DNA from: an uncultured Clostridia bacterium
GTDB lineage: Bacteria > Bacillota > Clostridia > TANB77 > CAG-508
Assembly (NCBI GenBank): GCA_947626885.1
Contig: CANQTX010000015.1
Coordinates: 1 to 42,668 of the forward strand
DNA length: 42,668 bases
Direction: 5' to 3'
In this document: one piece after another, positions 15,605 through 24,763 of the stretch
Numbering within the stretch: position 1 is the first letter of the stretch
How the letters are laid out: each line of letters opens with the position of its first letter
Notes under the pieces: model-generated
Databases searched by the model: none
What the model was told of the DNA's origin: nothing
The model's input: only the letters and a program-made list of their open reading frames with translations
Position numbers and translations under genes: made by a program

Positions 15605-15788
15605 TTAAATTTACCTCCTAATAGATTTTAGTACGTAGAATTTTTTTTCTACTATTTTTTTATTCTCCAAAAACCCCTAAAATCCTTCTTTTTTTTTGAT
15701 ATTTTTATTTTTTTGTTTATTTTTCAATATTTCTTAAGTTTTCAATTTTTCTTTCTCAGTTATATCAATGGTTTAAGGAAATCTTATT

Positions 15789-17405
15789 TTAAGAATATAT
15801 TTTCATTTTTTTTAAGAAAAGATAAATTTTTTCCCCTTTTGGTAACATCTCAATATCTTCTTTTGCTAGAATCTTAAACAAAAAAATGAATATGATATAC
15901 ACAATAACTGCACTTATTATACCAATAATGGTTGCTATATATTCCTTTATTTTTAAATTGATAATATAAGTATACAAAAAATATGAAATTCCTATCATTA
16001 TTCCATTTATCATAACAGGCTTCCATAATAACTGCACCAAATTAAATTTTAGATGAATTGTCTTTCTTAATGCATGATAAGAAATTGTAAATGCAACCAT
16101 ATGACATAAAATTGTCCCAATAATAGAGCCTTTTTCATATATACCATCTATTGGTATCAAGATAATATTAGTAAGAAATTTTACAATGACACCACAAAAT
16201 AAACCTATAGCAGGAATTTTATTTTTTCCTAATCCCTGCAAGGCACCATTCATTGTTTGTGTTAGTACTGTAAAGATAATTGTAATCGAAGCTAATTTTA
16301 ACAAACTAGCTCCACTATTAGCATTAGGAAATAATAAATTCAAAATTTGATTTGCATATACAAACATACCTAATGTACAGGGTAAACCAATTAATATAGT
16401 AATTAAGAGCGAAAAATGTAATCGACGATTGATTGTTTGAAAATCATTTTTAACTAAGCTACCTGCTATTTCAGGAACCAATACTGTAGCAAATGCTATA
16501 TTAAAAGCCAGTGGCATAGCTACTAATATATCTACTTTCGTACTTAATATACCATATTTTATTTTAGCAACACTTTCTCCTAACGGTTTTTTTAATAATC
16601 TAACAACTGTTACTGAATCTATATTTTTATTAATAGTTGCTAAAAGAGAACTAAGAGACATAGGAATCGATACAGCAAATATTTTTTTGACAATACTTCT
16701 AATACTATCTTTTCGAAAATGTTGTATTTCTTTATGTAAGATAATCTTTCTATGTTTTTGCGAAATATAAAATATATCTATAAAACTAATCATAGTAGCA
16801 AACGTTGTTGCTAAATTAGCACCAGCTGCCATTAATGTTGTATCATTGCAAGATATATGTGCTATGATTTCTACACATATAATTGTCAAAATTGTTTTAA
16901 ATAATTGTTCAACAGTTTGTGAATGCGCTGTTACAGTAATTTCTTTTTTTCCATTACAATACCCTCGTATAACAGAGGATATTGCTACAAAAAATATAGC
17001 AGGTGATAATGCCTTTAGTGTATATTCCGCTTCAGGAATTCCTAATAAAGACTGAGAAATAACTTTTGCCATACAAAATAGCACCATCGTACAAGAAAAT
17101 CCTATGAGAGAAAATAAACAAAACGCAACTTTAAATATTCTATCTGCTCCCTTATCATCTCCTATAGCTAACTTTTCTGAAACAACTTTAGCGATAGCAT
17201 TGGGAATACCAATCGAAGAAATAGCAAGTAATAACGCATATATTTGATAGCCACTCATATAAATAGCATTACCACTATCTCCAAATCCATTTTTATTAGT
17301 TAAAAAGACACTATAGCATAATCCTAATATCTTTATTAATACTTGCGACATCATTAAAGCCATAATTCCTTGAATAAATCCATCGCCGTTTTTTTTATAC
17401 TTCAC
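15789..17405 (-). CDS. spoVB: SpoVB/MurJ-type oligosaccharide flippase
   Basis: The 538-residue integral membrane protein of the MOP exporter superfamily has about 14 hydrophobic helices. It opens with KNGDGFIQGIMALMMSQVLIK and carries the SpoVB-like patterns SSIGIPNAIAKVVSEKLAIGD and AISSVIRGYCNGKKEITVTAHSQTVEQ. Members flip lipid-linked wall precursors; SpoVB itself is a spore cortex gene, but the same fold serves MurJ, so the exact role is open. The start codon is GTG at 17405, with AGAGGTG before it. It is divergent from the VirD4-like gene. Confidence 0.82.
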   Translation of the reverse strand: MKYKKNGDGFIQGIMALMMSQVLIKILGLCYSVFLTNKNGFGDSGNAIYMSGYQIYALLLAISSIGIPNAIAKVVSEKLAIGDDKGADRIFKVAFCLFSLIGFSCTMVLFCMAKVISQSLLGIPEAEYTLKALSPAIFFVAISSVIRGYCNGKKEITVTAHSQTVEQLFKTILTIICVEIIAHISCNDTTLMAAGANLATTFATMISFIDIFYISQKHRKIILHKEIQHFRKDSIRSIVKKIFAVSIPMSLSSLLATINKNIDSVTVVRLLKKPLGESVAKIKYGILSTKVDILVAMPLAFNIAFATVLVPEIAGSLVKNDFQTINRRLHFSLLITILIGLPCTLGMFVYANQILNLLFPNANSGASLLKLASITIIFTVLTQTMNGALQGLGKNKIPAIGLFCGVIVKFLTNIILIPIDGIYEKGSIIGTILCHMVAFTISYHALRKTIHLKFNLVQLLWKPVMINGIMIGISYFLYTYIINLKIKEYIATIIGIISAVIVYIIFIFLFKILAKEDIEMLPKGEKIYLFLKKMKIYS

Positions 17406-17603
17406 ACATTTTCACCTCTTATTTACATCATATTAAAAACACTATATATTATTCAAAAATATCATAGAAACCATTTCCTGATACTAGAAATCAATAAAAA
17501 TAAATCTTACGGAAATAAGGTTTTTTTGATGAAAACTATTGCTTTTTTTTCATTTTTGTAAGATAATATATATGTATAGTTTTTTTAAGAGGAATCATAT
17601 AAA

Positions 17604-19949
17604 ATGAAATATATAGATCAATTTTTACAGAAATTAAAAACAGACAGAAATACTTTTGTAACGGTTATTTTAACTTTAATTTCTTTTTACATATGTATTG
17701 ATAGAATTACAGAAATATTATTCATTGGCTTATCAGGAATATCTGTATCTTATTGGGGACCCATAAAATATACTTTTGCGCTTGCATGTCCTGTATTTGC
17801 CTTTTATTTCTCTTTTGCTTCAAAATTTGTTACAGATGATAAAGCGAAACTATCTTTTTTGTATATCTATTGTATAGCACTTTACATTATGGTAGCTTCT
17901 ATGATTATCCAATGGATTAATCAAATCGGATGGATTTTACTATTTTCTGTACCAAACTATTCTTACATTATTACTAACTTTATGGATTTAATAAAGCCAG
18001 CATTTTCAGCTTTTGCATGGTATATACCTGTTTGCAGTTTTTATCCATTGTTTAAGTTTATCTATATGAAAATGCAAGATACTCAAGCCATACGAGAATC
18101 TATTGCAGATTATGGTGGTATTGATTTATCCGATAAAAGTAAAGGTTGGGGACCTTATACTTGTGAAATGCTTCTTTGCAGAGATAGAGAAACTGGAAAA
18201 ATAATAAAAATTCCAGAAGCGAGAAGATTTGAATCTGCTCTTGTAGTAGGTATTTCTGGCTCAGGAAAAACTTCCATGATATTTGAACCTATGATTGCCA
18301 GAGATTTAGAAAAAAAATATTTTTATAAAGAAACAGCAAAAGAATTAAGTTATACCGCTTTACGTACAGGAATTGCTACTTTAACTTCGCCTTATTCTAA
18401 TGAATATATAAATGAAAACTTTTCTTTAAAAATGATTACACCTGTCCCAACAAAAGAAAAATTATTTAAAGCTTATTTTTCAAAATTGACTTATACCTAT
18501 GCAAAAGAAAACGCTGTTTATAAAAACTTAGGTATTACTTATATGGCGCCAGATTATGAATCTATTATGCATATGAAAGAAGTAGCAGAAAATTTTAATA
18601 TAAAATATAATATTATCGATCCGAATGATACGAATTCTATTGGTTTAAATCCATTTATATTTGATGATCCTATTAAAACATCTATTGCTATATCTTCTGT
18701 GTTAAAACGACTATATCATGCCGAAATGGAATTAAATTCTACCACATCTATTAATGAAGCCTTTATGAATAATATTGTAACACAGGCAATAGAAAACTTA
18801 ACATTGTTATTAAAAGAAACATATCCTAGAATACATGACGGTGACTTACCAAATTTAGAAGACTTATTAAAACTATTAAGTAACTTTGATTTAATCGAAG
18901 AAATGGCTGAAACGATGAAATCATTTCCAGAATTAGAAGAAAAATATAGTATTCAACTTGGTTACTTCAAAAAAACTTTTTATAAAGGTGCAAATGGAAG
19001 AGAGCAAACAGAAAGATATTTGCAAGCATCTGCTGCACAATTAGAAAATTTACTACGCTATCCTGGTGTAAAAAATATTTTGTGTAACCGAAACTATAAT
19101 TTAAATTATGATAAAGCACTAGAGAACGGTGAAGTTATTTTTGTATGCACAAGACGTGGAGATTTAGGAGCTAGTGTTCACAAAGCATTTGGTTTGTTCT
19201 TCCTATTATTAATGCAACATTCTGTATTATCGAGACCAGGAAATGAACAAACGAGAATTCCTCACTTCCTATATATTGATGAATTTCCACCATTTGTTTG
19301 CAGAGCTACAGCAGATATCTTCACTTTATATCGAAAATATCGTGTAGGTACTATTATTTCTGCACAAAACTTATCACAATTTGGTGTTAATAATGAAAAT
19401 AATTATAGACAAACCATTATGGCAAATTGTACAACAAAAATTGTATTTGGTAATAATACACCTGAAGATAACGAATGGTGGCAAAAAGAATTTGGTGATA
19501 AAAGAGAATGGCGATTCCAAAACGATTATAAAACAGGTGAAGGAGAATATGATAAAACCTATAAAAATATTATTTGGCAATGGGTACCAAATTTTGTTGG
19601 TGGTAAAATACAATTCTTACATTTTAAAACAATCGTTTACAAAACAAAAGATTTAAATGGAAAAAATTGGGTTGGTTCTGCTAAAGTAGATTTCTTAGAG
19701 ACGCGATATAAAGAAAAACAAAAAGTTAAGAATTACAACTTTGCTAAGTTTACCAATGGTATTACCAATTCTTCTGATGAAAGTAGTGATACCAAACAGA
19801 AATCTAAATTTGATTTAAAAAACATTAATTTTGGTGCAAAACCAGATAATCCAAATGATATGAACCCTGTACAAACAAATACATCTGATATATCTTATAA
19901 ATTTGACGATGAAGACGCTATTACTTCTTTTAATTCTAATCATCCTTAA
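17604..19949 (+). CDS. VirD4/TraG-type coupling ATPase
   Basis: The 781-residue protein has four or five N-terminal membrane helices (within residues 15-155) and a cytoplasmic ATPase. Walker A is GISGSGKTS at 216-224; Walker B is HFLYIDEFPP with Asp559-Glu560; GTIISAQNLSQFG follows as the conserved Gln motif. This is the type IV coupling protein layout, which docks substrates to a type IV secretion channel. The last 80 residues are polar and probably contact substrates. It is monocistronic, with AAGAGGAATC before the ATG and a terminator behind. No relaxase or VirB4 is visible nearby, unlike in conjugative elements, so it may serve a resident secretion machine. Confidence 0.88.
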   Translation: MKYIDQFLQKLKTDRNTFVTVILTLISFYICIDRITEILFIGLSGISVSYWGPIKYTFALACPVFAFYFSFASKFVTDDKAKLSFLYIYCIALYIMVASMIIQWINQIGWILLFSVPNYSYIITNFMDLIKPAFSAFAWYIPVCSFYPLFKFIYMKMQDTQAIRESIADYGGIDLSDKSKGWGPYTCEMLLCRDRETGKIIKIPEARRFESALVVGISGSGKTSMIFEPMIARDLEKKYFYKETAKELSYTALRTGIATLTSPYSNEYINENFSLKMITPVPTKEKLFKAYFSKLTYTYAKENAVYKNLGITYMAPDYESIMHMKEVAENFNIKYNIIDPNDTNSIGLNPFIFDDPIKTSIAISSVLKRLYHAEMELNSTTSINEAFMNNIVTQAIENLTLLLKETYPRIHDGDLPNLEDLLKLLSNFDLIEEMAETMKSFPELEEKYSIQLGYFKKTFYKGANGREQTERYLQASAAQLENLLRYPGVKNILCNRNYNLNYDKALENGEVIFVCTRRGDLGASVHKAFGLFFLLLMQHSVLSRPGNEQTRIPHFLYIDEFPPFVCRATADIFTLYRKYRVGTIISAQNLSQFGVNNENNYRQTIMANCTTKIVFGNNTPEDNEWWQKEFGDKREWRFQNDYKTGEGEYDKTYKNIIWQWVPNFVGGKIQFLHFKTIVYKTKDLNGKNWVGSAKVDFLETRYKEKQKVKNYNFAKFTNGITNSSDESSDTKQKSKFDLKNINFGAKPDNPNDMNPVQTNTSDISYKFDDEDAITSFNSNHP

Positions 19950-19974
19950 GTCTATTTATGAGTAGATGATTAAT

Positions 19975-20021
19975 AAAAAAACAAGGAAGAAATTTCTTAA
20001 TGATTTCTTTCTTGTTTTTTT
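19975..20021. terminator. Bidirectional terminator between virD4-like and Replic_Relax-like genes
   Basis: Arms acaaggaagaaat (19981-19993) and atttctttcttgt (20003-20015) pair with one G-T, flanked by A6 on the left and T7 on the right, so it can act for both convergent genes. Confidence 0.85.
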
Positions 20022-20034
20022 ATTTCATTTAAAA

Positions 20035-20970
20035 CTATCCTAATAATTTAAACTCTACATTCTTTGCTTTATATTTTCCCGTAGCATCATCTTTTACAAA
20101 TTCTACTAAAGATTTATCTAAACTACTAGCATTTTGTTTTAAATCTGTTGTAAAATAAATTTTATAATTATCCATCTCTAAATGATTGACAACAATTTCT
20201 TTAAATGTTTCAACCATATGTTTATCATCTTCACAAACTAATATTAATTGTGGCTTTATTTCAAATCCACTATCAAATTGCACAAAGTTTTCTAAAAAAT
20301 CTTTATATAGCCTCATTCTATCTACAAATTTATTCTTCCAATCCTCTTCTCTTCTTACACATTCAAACAATAGACTTAAACATTTTCCGCTTTTTTCTAT
20401 TTTTACTTCACCATGTGCCTTAAAAGTTTTGCCACTCAACTTAGCCGTAATTTGGGGCTTTACTCGATAACTACTAAAATTTTTAGATTTTCGCATATAG
20501 GCAATAATTACTTGATTTCCCGCCAATCGTTTTTTTATTAAAGCCACCGGTTTTGTATTATCTGTTGGTTGCCATCTACATTCCTCTTCTTTAGAAGTTA
20601 TTAAGTATTTTCCCATTTTTTCCATACAATAAATACGATAAATTCCTTTGCCTTCTTCAGAATTAAAATAATATCGTGTTAAAATTTTACTTTTAATTAA
20701 TTGATCTAACTTATTATTTAACTTATCTTGTGACTTTATTTCCACTTCTTTATGTTTTAATACTTGATAAATTTGTCTAGATGTTAAAAATTCAAATTGA
20801 TTTATTAAATCTAGAATTTGAAAGTGAACATCTGAAATATGTCCTAAATTAATTTTGTGAATAATTTGATTGATAGAGACATAACCATCCTTACCATCAA
20901 ATGTTTTTATTTCTCCTTCTCTAATAGCGAACGGAGAAACGGTAGTTTTAATTTCTTCATCTTCTACCAT
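20035..20970 (-). CDS. Replication-relaxation (Replic_Relax)-like protein
   Basis: The 311-residue protein starts with a winged-helix-like part (DVHFQILDLINQFEFLTSRQIYQVL, then LDQLIKSKILTRYYF, residues about 47-105) and continues with an alpha/beta part (VEFVKDD, LLFECVRREEDW, PQLILVCEDD) like that of Replic_Relax family proteins found on plasmids and integrative elements. The biochemical activity is uncertain. It is the last gene of a housekeeping operon (19 bases after the S1 gene) and converges with the VirD4-like gene. Family assignment rests on overall pattern, not on a catalytic motif. Confidence 0.5.
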   Translation of the reverse strand: MVEDEEIKTTVSPFAIREGEIKTFDGKDGYVSINQIIHKINLGHISDVHFQILDLINQFEFLTSRQIYQVLKHKEVEIKSQDKLNNKLDQLIKSKILTRYYFNSEEGKGIYRIYCMEKMGKYLITSKEEECRWQPTDNTKPVALIKKRLAGNQVIIAYMRKSKNFSSYRVKPQITAKLSGKTFKAHGEVKIEKSGKCLSLLFECVRREEDWKNKFVDRMRLYKDFLENFVQFDSGFEIKPQLILVCEDDKHMVETFKEIVVNHLEMDNYKIYFTTDLKQNASSLDKSLVEFVKDDATGKYKAKNVEFKLLG

Positions 20971-20988
20971 TTTTCAAAATCCTCCTTT

Positions 20989-21792
20989 TTACACAATTAA
21001 AAGTTTTATTTTTTTCCTGTCTTTTATTATTTTTTTGATATAGACATTTACTTTCTGTCCATATTGTAAACCTTCTTTATATTCAGCCAGCCCTACTAAA
21101 TTGGGTTTTAACTCTATAAAAATCCCATTTTTATATTTATCTGGCTCTTTTACTGTACCTTCTACCACCATCTTTTCTTGAAATTGTTTAATATTCTCCT
21201 CCCAATTGCCTAAAAGTTCTTTATAAGATAAAACAATTTTCCCTTGTTCTTTATCTATTGATTTTATCATAACATGAATTTTTTGTCCAATAAAAAAACG
21301 TTCTTCCGGTGATTTTATTCTAGAAACCGATATATCTTCAATATGCAATAATCCTACAATGCCTCCTCCTATCTCTACAAATACACCAAAACTTCTAATA
21401 TTTTTAACAATGCCATTCACTACCATTCCTGGTACCAAATCATGTTTTATCCATTGTATTGCTTCTTTTTGTACATTTTTTCTCGATAGAAGAATTTGGT
21501 GAGGATTATAAATTTCTTTTACTTTAAATTGTACAAATTGGTGTACTTTATTCCTACACACATTTTTTTTGCAAAATCCAAAATCGTCTGTATATATTTC
21601 TTCTACTTCATTTCTAGGAATGATCCCTGTTATTGCATTTCCTAAGTCAACATATAAATTAAACCACTCATCACAATGATTTACATATCCCTGCATTGTC
21701 TCTCCATAATGAAATGCTTTTTTGATAATATCTAAATTATATTCTTCTTTGGTTTCTATCCAGCCTTCTGGAATAAATTTTTGATATTCCAT
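20989..21792 (-). CDS. S1 RNA-binding domain protein
   Basis: The 267-residue protein holds about three S1-type OB folds. The clearest is residues 118-190 with PGMVVNGIVKNIRSFGVFVEIGGGIVGLLHIEDIS and GQKIHVMIKSIDKEQGKIVLSYK. A first divergent one contains GIIPRNEVEEI near residue 60, and a third (205-267) has GTVKEPDKYKNGIFIELKPNLVGLAEY. It is shorter than ribosomal protein S1 and resembles the S1-like proteins of low-GC Gram-positives. It belongs to a translation and RNA-modification operon with two pseudouridine synthases. Confidence 0.82.
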   Translation of the reverse strand: MEYQKFIPEGWIETKEEYNLDIIKKAFHYGETMQGYVNHCDEWFNLYVDLGNAITGIIPRNEVEEIYTDDFGFCKKNVCRNKVHQFVQFKVKEIYNPHQILLSRKNVQKEAIQWIKHDLVPGMVVNGIVKNIRSFGVFVEIGGGIVGLLHIEDISVSRIKSPEERFFIGQKIHVMIKSIDKEQGKIVLSYKELLGNWEENIKQFQEKMVVEGTVKEPDKYKNGIFIELKPNLVGLAEYKEGLQYGQKVNVYIKKIIKDRKKIKLLIV

Positions 21793-21824
21793 GCTCCTTT
21801 TTCTCCTCTTTTTCTTTTGTATTT

Positions 21825-22550
21825 TTATGATTTCAAAATTGCTTCCACCTCATATGTATTTAAATAGCGCCAACTTCCAATGGGTAAATTTTTAACACCA
21901 ATAGTTCCAATCTTTGCTCTATGTAGTGCAACAACTTTTTTTCCAATTGCCTCGCACATCTTTCTCACTTGTCGATTTTTTCCTTCATGAATAACTATTT
22001 CCATTCTTGTAATGTTTTTTTCTTTATCTATTTTTATAATACTAACTTTTGCGGGTTTTGTTTGATATCCTCCTTCAATTCGGACACCTTGTTGCAATTG
22101 TTGTATTTCTTTTTCTTCTATTATTCCTACAATTGTGACAATATACGTTTTATTAATTTCATGCTTAGGATGTGTAACACGATAAATGAAATCTCCGTCA
22201 TCTGTTAAAATTAATGCTCCTGATGTATACATATCTAATCTTCCTACCGGTAAAACTCTTTGCTTTACTTTTACTAAATCTAATACACAAGGCCTTTGAA
22301 ATGGATCTTTTACTGTTGTTACCACACCAATCGGTTTATTTAATAAAATATACGTATATTTTTGCTGTGGTAACATAACTTTTTTATCTTCAAAAAATAC
22401 TTCGTCTATCAAAGGTTTTACCTTTGTTCCAAGTTTTGTTACAACCACCCCATTGACCCTAACTTTTCCTAAGGTAATATATATCTCACACTTTCTACGT
22501 GATGCAATACCGCATTCTGCTAAATATTTCTGTAATCTAATCTCTTCCAT
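21825..22550 (-). CDS. rluB: Pseudouridine synthase, RsuA/RluB family
   Basis: The 241-residue enzyme isomerises uridine in rRNA. An S4 domain comes first (RLQKYLAECGIASRRKCE), then the catalytic block VGRLDMYTSGALILTDDG with Asp106, and the family motif EGKNRQVRKMCEAIGKKV followed by LHRAKIG. Length and motifs fit the RluB branch, which modifies 23S rRNA, rather than RsuA, though substrate choice cannot be proved from sequence. It lies 45 bases after rluD and 32 bases before the S1 gene. Confidence 0.9.
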   Translation of the reverse strand: MEEIRLQKYLAECGIASRRKCEIYITLGKVRVNGVVVTKLGTKVKPLIDEVFFEDKKVMLPQQKYTYILLNKPIGVVTTVKDPFQRPCVLDLVKVKQRVLPVGRLDMYTSGALILTDDGDFIYRVTHPKHEINKTYIVTIVGIIEEKEIQQLQQGVRIEGGYQTKPAKVSIIKIDKEKNITRMEIVIHEGKNRQVRKMCEAIGKKVVALHRAKIGTIGVKNLPIGSWRYLNTYEVEAILKS

Positions 22551-22595
22551 TTATTACTACCTTCTTTGGTTTCTTAATTACCATTTATTCTCACT

Positions 22596-23531
22596 TCAAT
22601 CAGATGAATATACACAAGTTTCTTTTCTTAGTCTTTCTAAAACTTCTGCAAAATACTTTGGCACTTCCGCTTCTAGCACCATCTTTTTTTTCGTTACTGG
22701 ATGCATAAATTCTAATTTTTGGCTATGTAACATTTGTCCTTTCACACCAAATGGATTCTTCCCATTGGAATATACATAATCTCCTACAATGGGATATCCA
22801 ATTTGTGCTAAATGTACTCTAATTTGGTGAGTTCTTCCTGTTTCAATTGTTACTTCTAGTAATGTATATGCATTAAATCTTTCTAATACTTTAATATGTG
22901 TAACAGCCGTTTTTCCCTTTTTGGACACTGCCATTTTAGTTCTATCTTTTGTACTTCTTGCTATTGGCATATCAATGGTTGCCTCATTCTCTTTTAATCT
23001 TCCCCTTACAAGCGCCAAATACGTTTTTTTCACTTCATGTTTTTTTATTTGCTCACTGATATTTAGATGTGCCATATCATTTTTAGCAACAATTAACAAA
23101 CCAGAGGTATCTTTATCAATTCTATGAACAATGCCTGGTCGAATTTTTCCTCCCACACCTGAAAGACTATCTTTACATCTGGCCATAATTGCATTAACTA
23201 GAGTACCATTTGGATTTCCATTACCAGGATGAACAACTAATCCTTTTTGCTTGTTCACAACTAGAATAACATTATCTTCATAAACAATATTTAATGGTAT
23301 ATTCTCTGGCATAATTTGAACCTCTTTTGGCTCTTCTTCTTGTATAAGAATACAATCGGATGCATTAATTTTATAGGAAGTTTTTACTTTTTTCTGATTT
23401 ACGAGAATTAATCCTTCTTCTACCATTCTCTGAATCGCAACTCGTGACAATTGCTTTTCTTTCATGGCAATTGCTTTATCAATTCTCATTCCTATCCATT
23501 CACTTTCTACGCAATACTCTTTTTTTTTCAC
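22596..23531 (-). CDS. rluD: Pseudouridine synthase, RluA/RluD family
   Basis: The 311-residue protein has an N-terminal S4 domain (residues about 12-70) and a RluA-type catalytic domain with RPGIVHRIDKDTSGLLIVAKND, Asp139 being the expected catalytic residue. RTHQIRVHLAQIGYPIVGD confirms the family. RluD homologues modify helix 69 of 23S rRNA. lspA lies two genes upstream, a common companion of RluD-type enzymes in Firmicutes. It starts ten bases after the tagA-like gene ends. Confidence 0.9.
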   Translation of the reverse strand: MKKKEYCVESEWIGMRIDKAIAMKEKQLSRVAIQRMVEEGLILVNQKKVKTSYKINASDCILIQEEEPKEVQIMPENIPLNIVYEDNVILVVNKQKGLVVHPGNGNPNGTLVNAIMARCKDSLSGVGGKIRPGIVHRIDKDTSGLLIVAKNDMAHLNISEQIKKHEVKKTYLALVRGRLKENEATIDMPIARSTKDRTKMAVSKKGKTAVTHIKVLERFNAYTLLEVTIETGRTHQIRVHLAQIGYPIVGDYVYSNGKNPFGVKGQMLHSQKLEFMHPVTKKKMVLEAEVPKYFAEVLERLRKETCVYSSD

Positions 23532-23540
23532 AATTCTCCC

Positions 23541-24296
23541 CTACTTATCAAATTTTCCCTTCGTAATATCTTTCGTAATGCATATTTTTACTAAATATAC
23601 TGGCAATACTATCATTCTTACAATTCTGGAAGGTTGTAAAATTAATCTCCATAACCATTCTAAACATAAATTTTGAACAAATCTAGGTGCTCTTTTTACT
23701 CTTCCTGATTCATAATCTAGTGTACCACCTTGTCCTGCTGCAATATCTACTTGCAATTCCTTTCTATGTTTAGCAATCCATTTTTCTTGCAAGGGTGCTC
23801 CCATTGCAACAAATAACACATTCGGTGCTTTTTCATTAATTTGACGAACCACTTCTTCTTCTGAATCTTTCACAAAATATCCTTCGTGATAACCAACAAT
23901 GTTTAATTTAGGGAATATCGTTTGTAAATTTCGAATTGCTAATTCTAAAACCTCTTGTTTACCTCCTAACACATAAAAAGTCCATCCCTTTTTCTCTCCA
24001 TATTTTAAAATCTCTCTAAAATAAGTTTGTCCTGGTATTCTTTCTTTAAATCTCTTTTTTTGCAATCTACCACCTATCATAACACCCACACTATCTGGTG
24101 TAGCAAGATCTGCCGTATTTAATATTTGAAAAAATTCTTCGTCTTTTTGCGCTTTCATAATAAATTCTGTATTGGGTGCCACGACTAATTTACAAGACTT
24201 GTTACTCGTAGCAATTAATTCTTCCGTTATTTCAATTGCTTCCTTAGTGCTAACATTATCGATTGCAACACCTAAAATTTTGATTTTCTCTCTCAA
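23541..24296 (-). CDS. WecG/TagA/CpsF family glycosyltransferase
   Basis: The 251-residue protein matches the GT26 family: VAIDNVSTKEAIE near the start, VVAPNTEFIMKAQKD, ATPDSVGVMIGGRLQ, the VLGGKQEVLELA region, NVLFVAMGAPLQEKWIAKH and DIAAGQGGTLDYESG near the end. TagA adds ManNAc to GlcNAc-PP-undecaprenol in wall teichoic acid synthesis; other members build capsular or exopolysaccharide repeats. Its substrate is not deducible here. The start overlaps the end of lspA by four bases, so the two are translationally coupled. Confidence 0.88.
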   Translation of the reverse strand: MREKIKILGVAIDNVSTKEAIEITEELIATSNKSCKLVVAPNTEFIMKAQKDEEFFQILNTADLATPDSVGVMIGGRLQKKRFKERIPGQTYFREILKYGEKKGWTFYVLGGKQEVLELAIRNLQTIFPKLNIVGYHEGYFVKDSEEEVVRQINEKAPNVLFVAMGAPLQEKWIAKHRKELQVDIAAGQGGTLDYESGRVKRAPRFVQNLCLEWLWRLILQPSRIVRMIVLPVYLVKICITKDITKGKFDK

Positions 24297-24763
24297 AATG
24301 CCTCCTTATTTTTCCAATATCGAATTAAAAATATAATTAATAAAATCCATCCTATAAACACATAACTATCCGCCAGATTAAATATAGGAAACTTATATAT
24401 TTTAATAAAATCTACAATGGCGCCTCTAGTTATTCTATCTATTAGATTACTAATGCCACCTGCTAAAATAATACCAAGTGTTATACCAGTTTTTATATCA
24501 ATTCTTTCTAATTGTGTTCTGATAAAATGAATGATTAACATTAAAACAAATAGTGTGATAATGATATTTTTTACATTACCACTATTAAAACCTAATGCCA
24601 TTCCCGTATTGTTAACAATTTCTAATGTAACAATAGATCCACCAACTGGCTCTCTTATATATTGGGTTACTAAAAATTTACTCGTTTGATCAATTATAAT
24701 TAAGATAAGCGTAATAATTATAATCACTTTCAATACTTTATTTTTCAAAATAGATCTTTCCAT
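24293..24763 (-). CDS. lspA: Lipoprotein signal peptidase (signal peptidase II)
   Basis: The 156-residue membrane aspartic protease cleaves prolipoproteins after lipid attachment. It has four hydrophobic helices, EIVNNTGMALGF in place of the usual NxGAAFG box, and both catalytic regions: GGISNLIDRITRGAIVDFI and FPIFNLADSYVFIG. A client lipoprotein, the cyclophilin at 35935, is encoded in this window. The start follows directly on the end of the upstream membrane-protein gene and its own end overlaps the TagA-type gene. Confidence 0.93.
   Translation of the reverse strand: MERSILKNKVLKVIIIITLILIIIDQTSKFLVTQYIREPVGGSIVTLEIVNNTGMALGFNSGNVKNIIITLFVLMLIIHFIRTQLERIDIKTGITLGIILAGGISNLIDRITRGAIVDFIKIYKFPIFNLADSYVFIGWILLIIFLIRYWKNKEAF

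Noticed and set aside
7578..20970. A complete integrative conjugative element
   Set aside because: No relaxase, VirB4, integrase or flanking attachment repeats were found, and housekeeping genes are interleaved.
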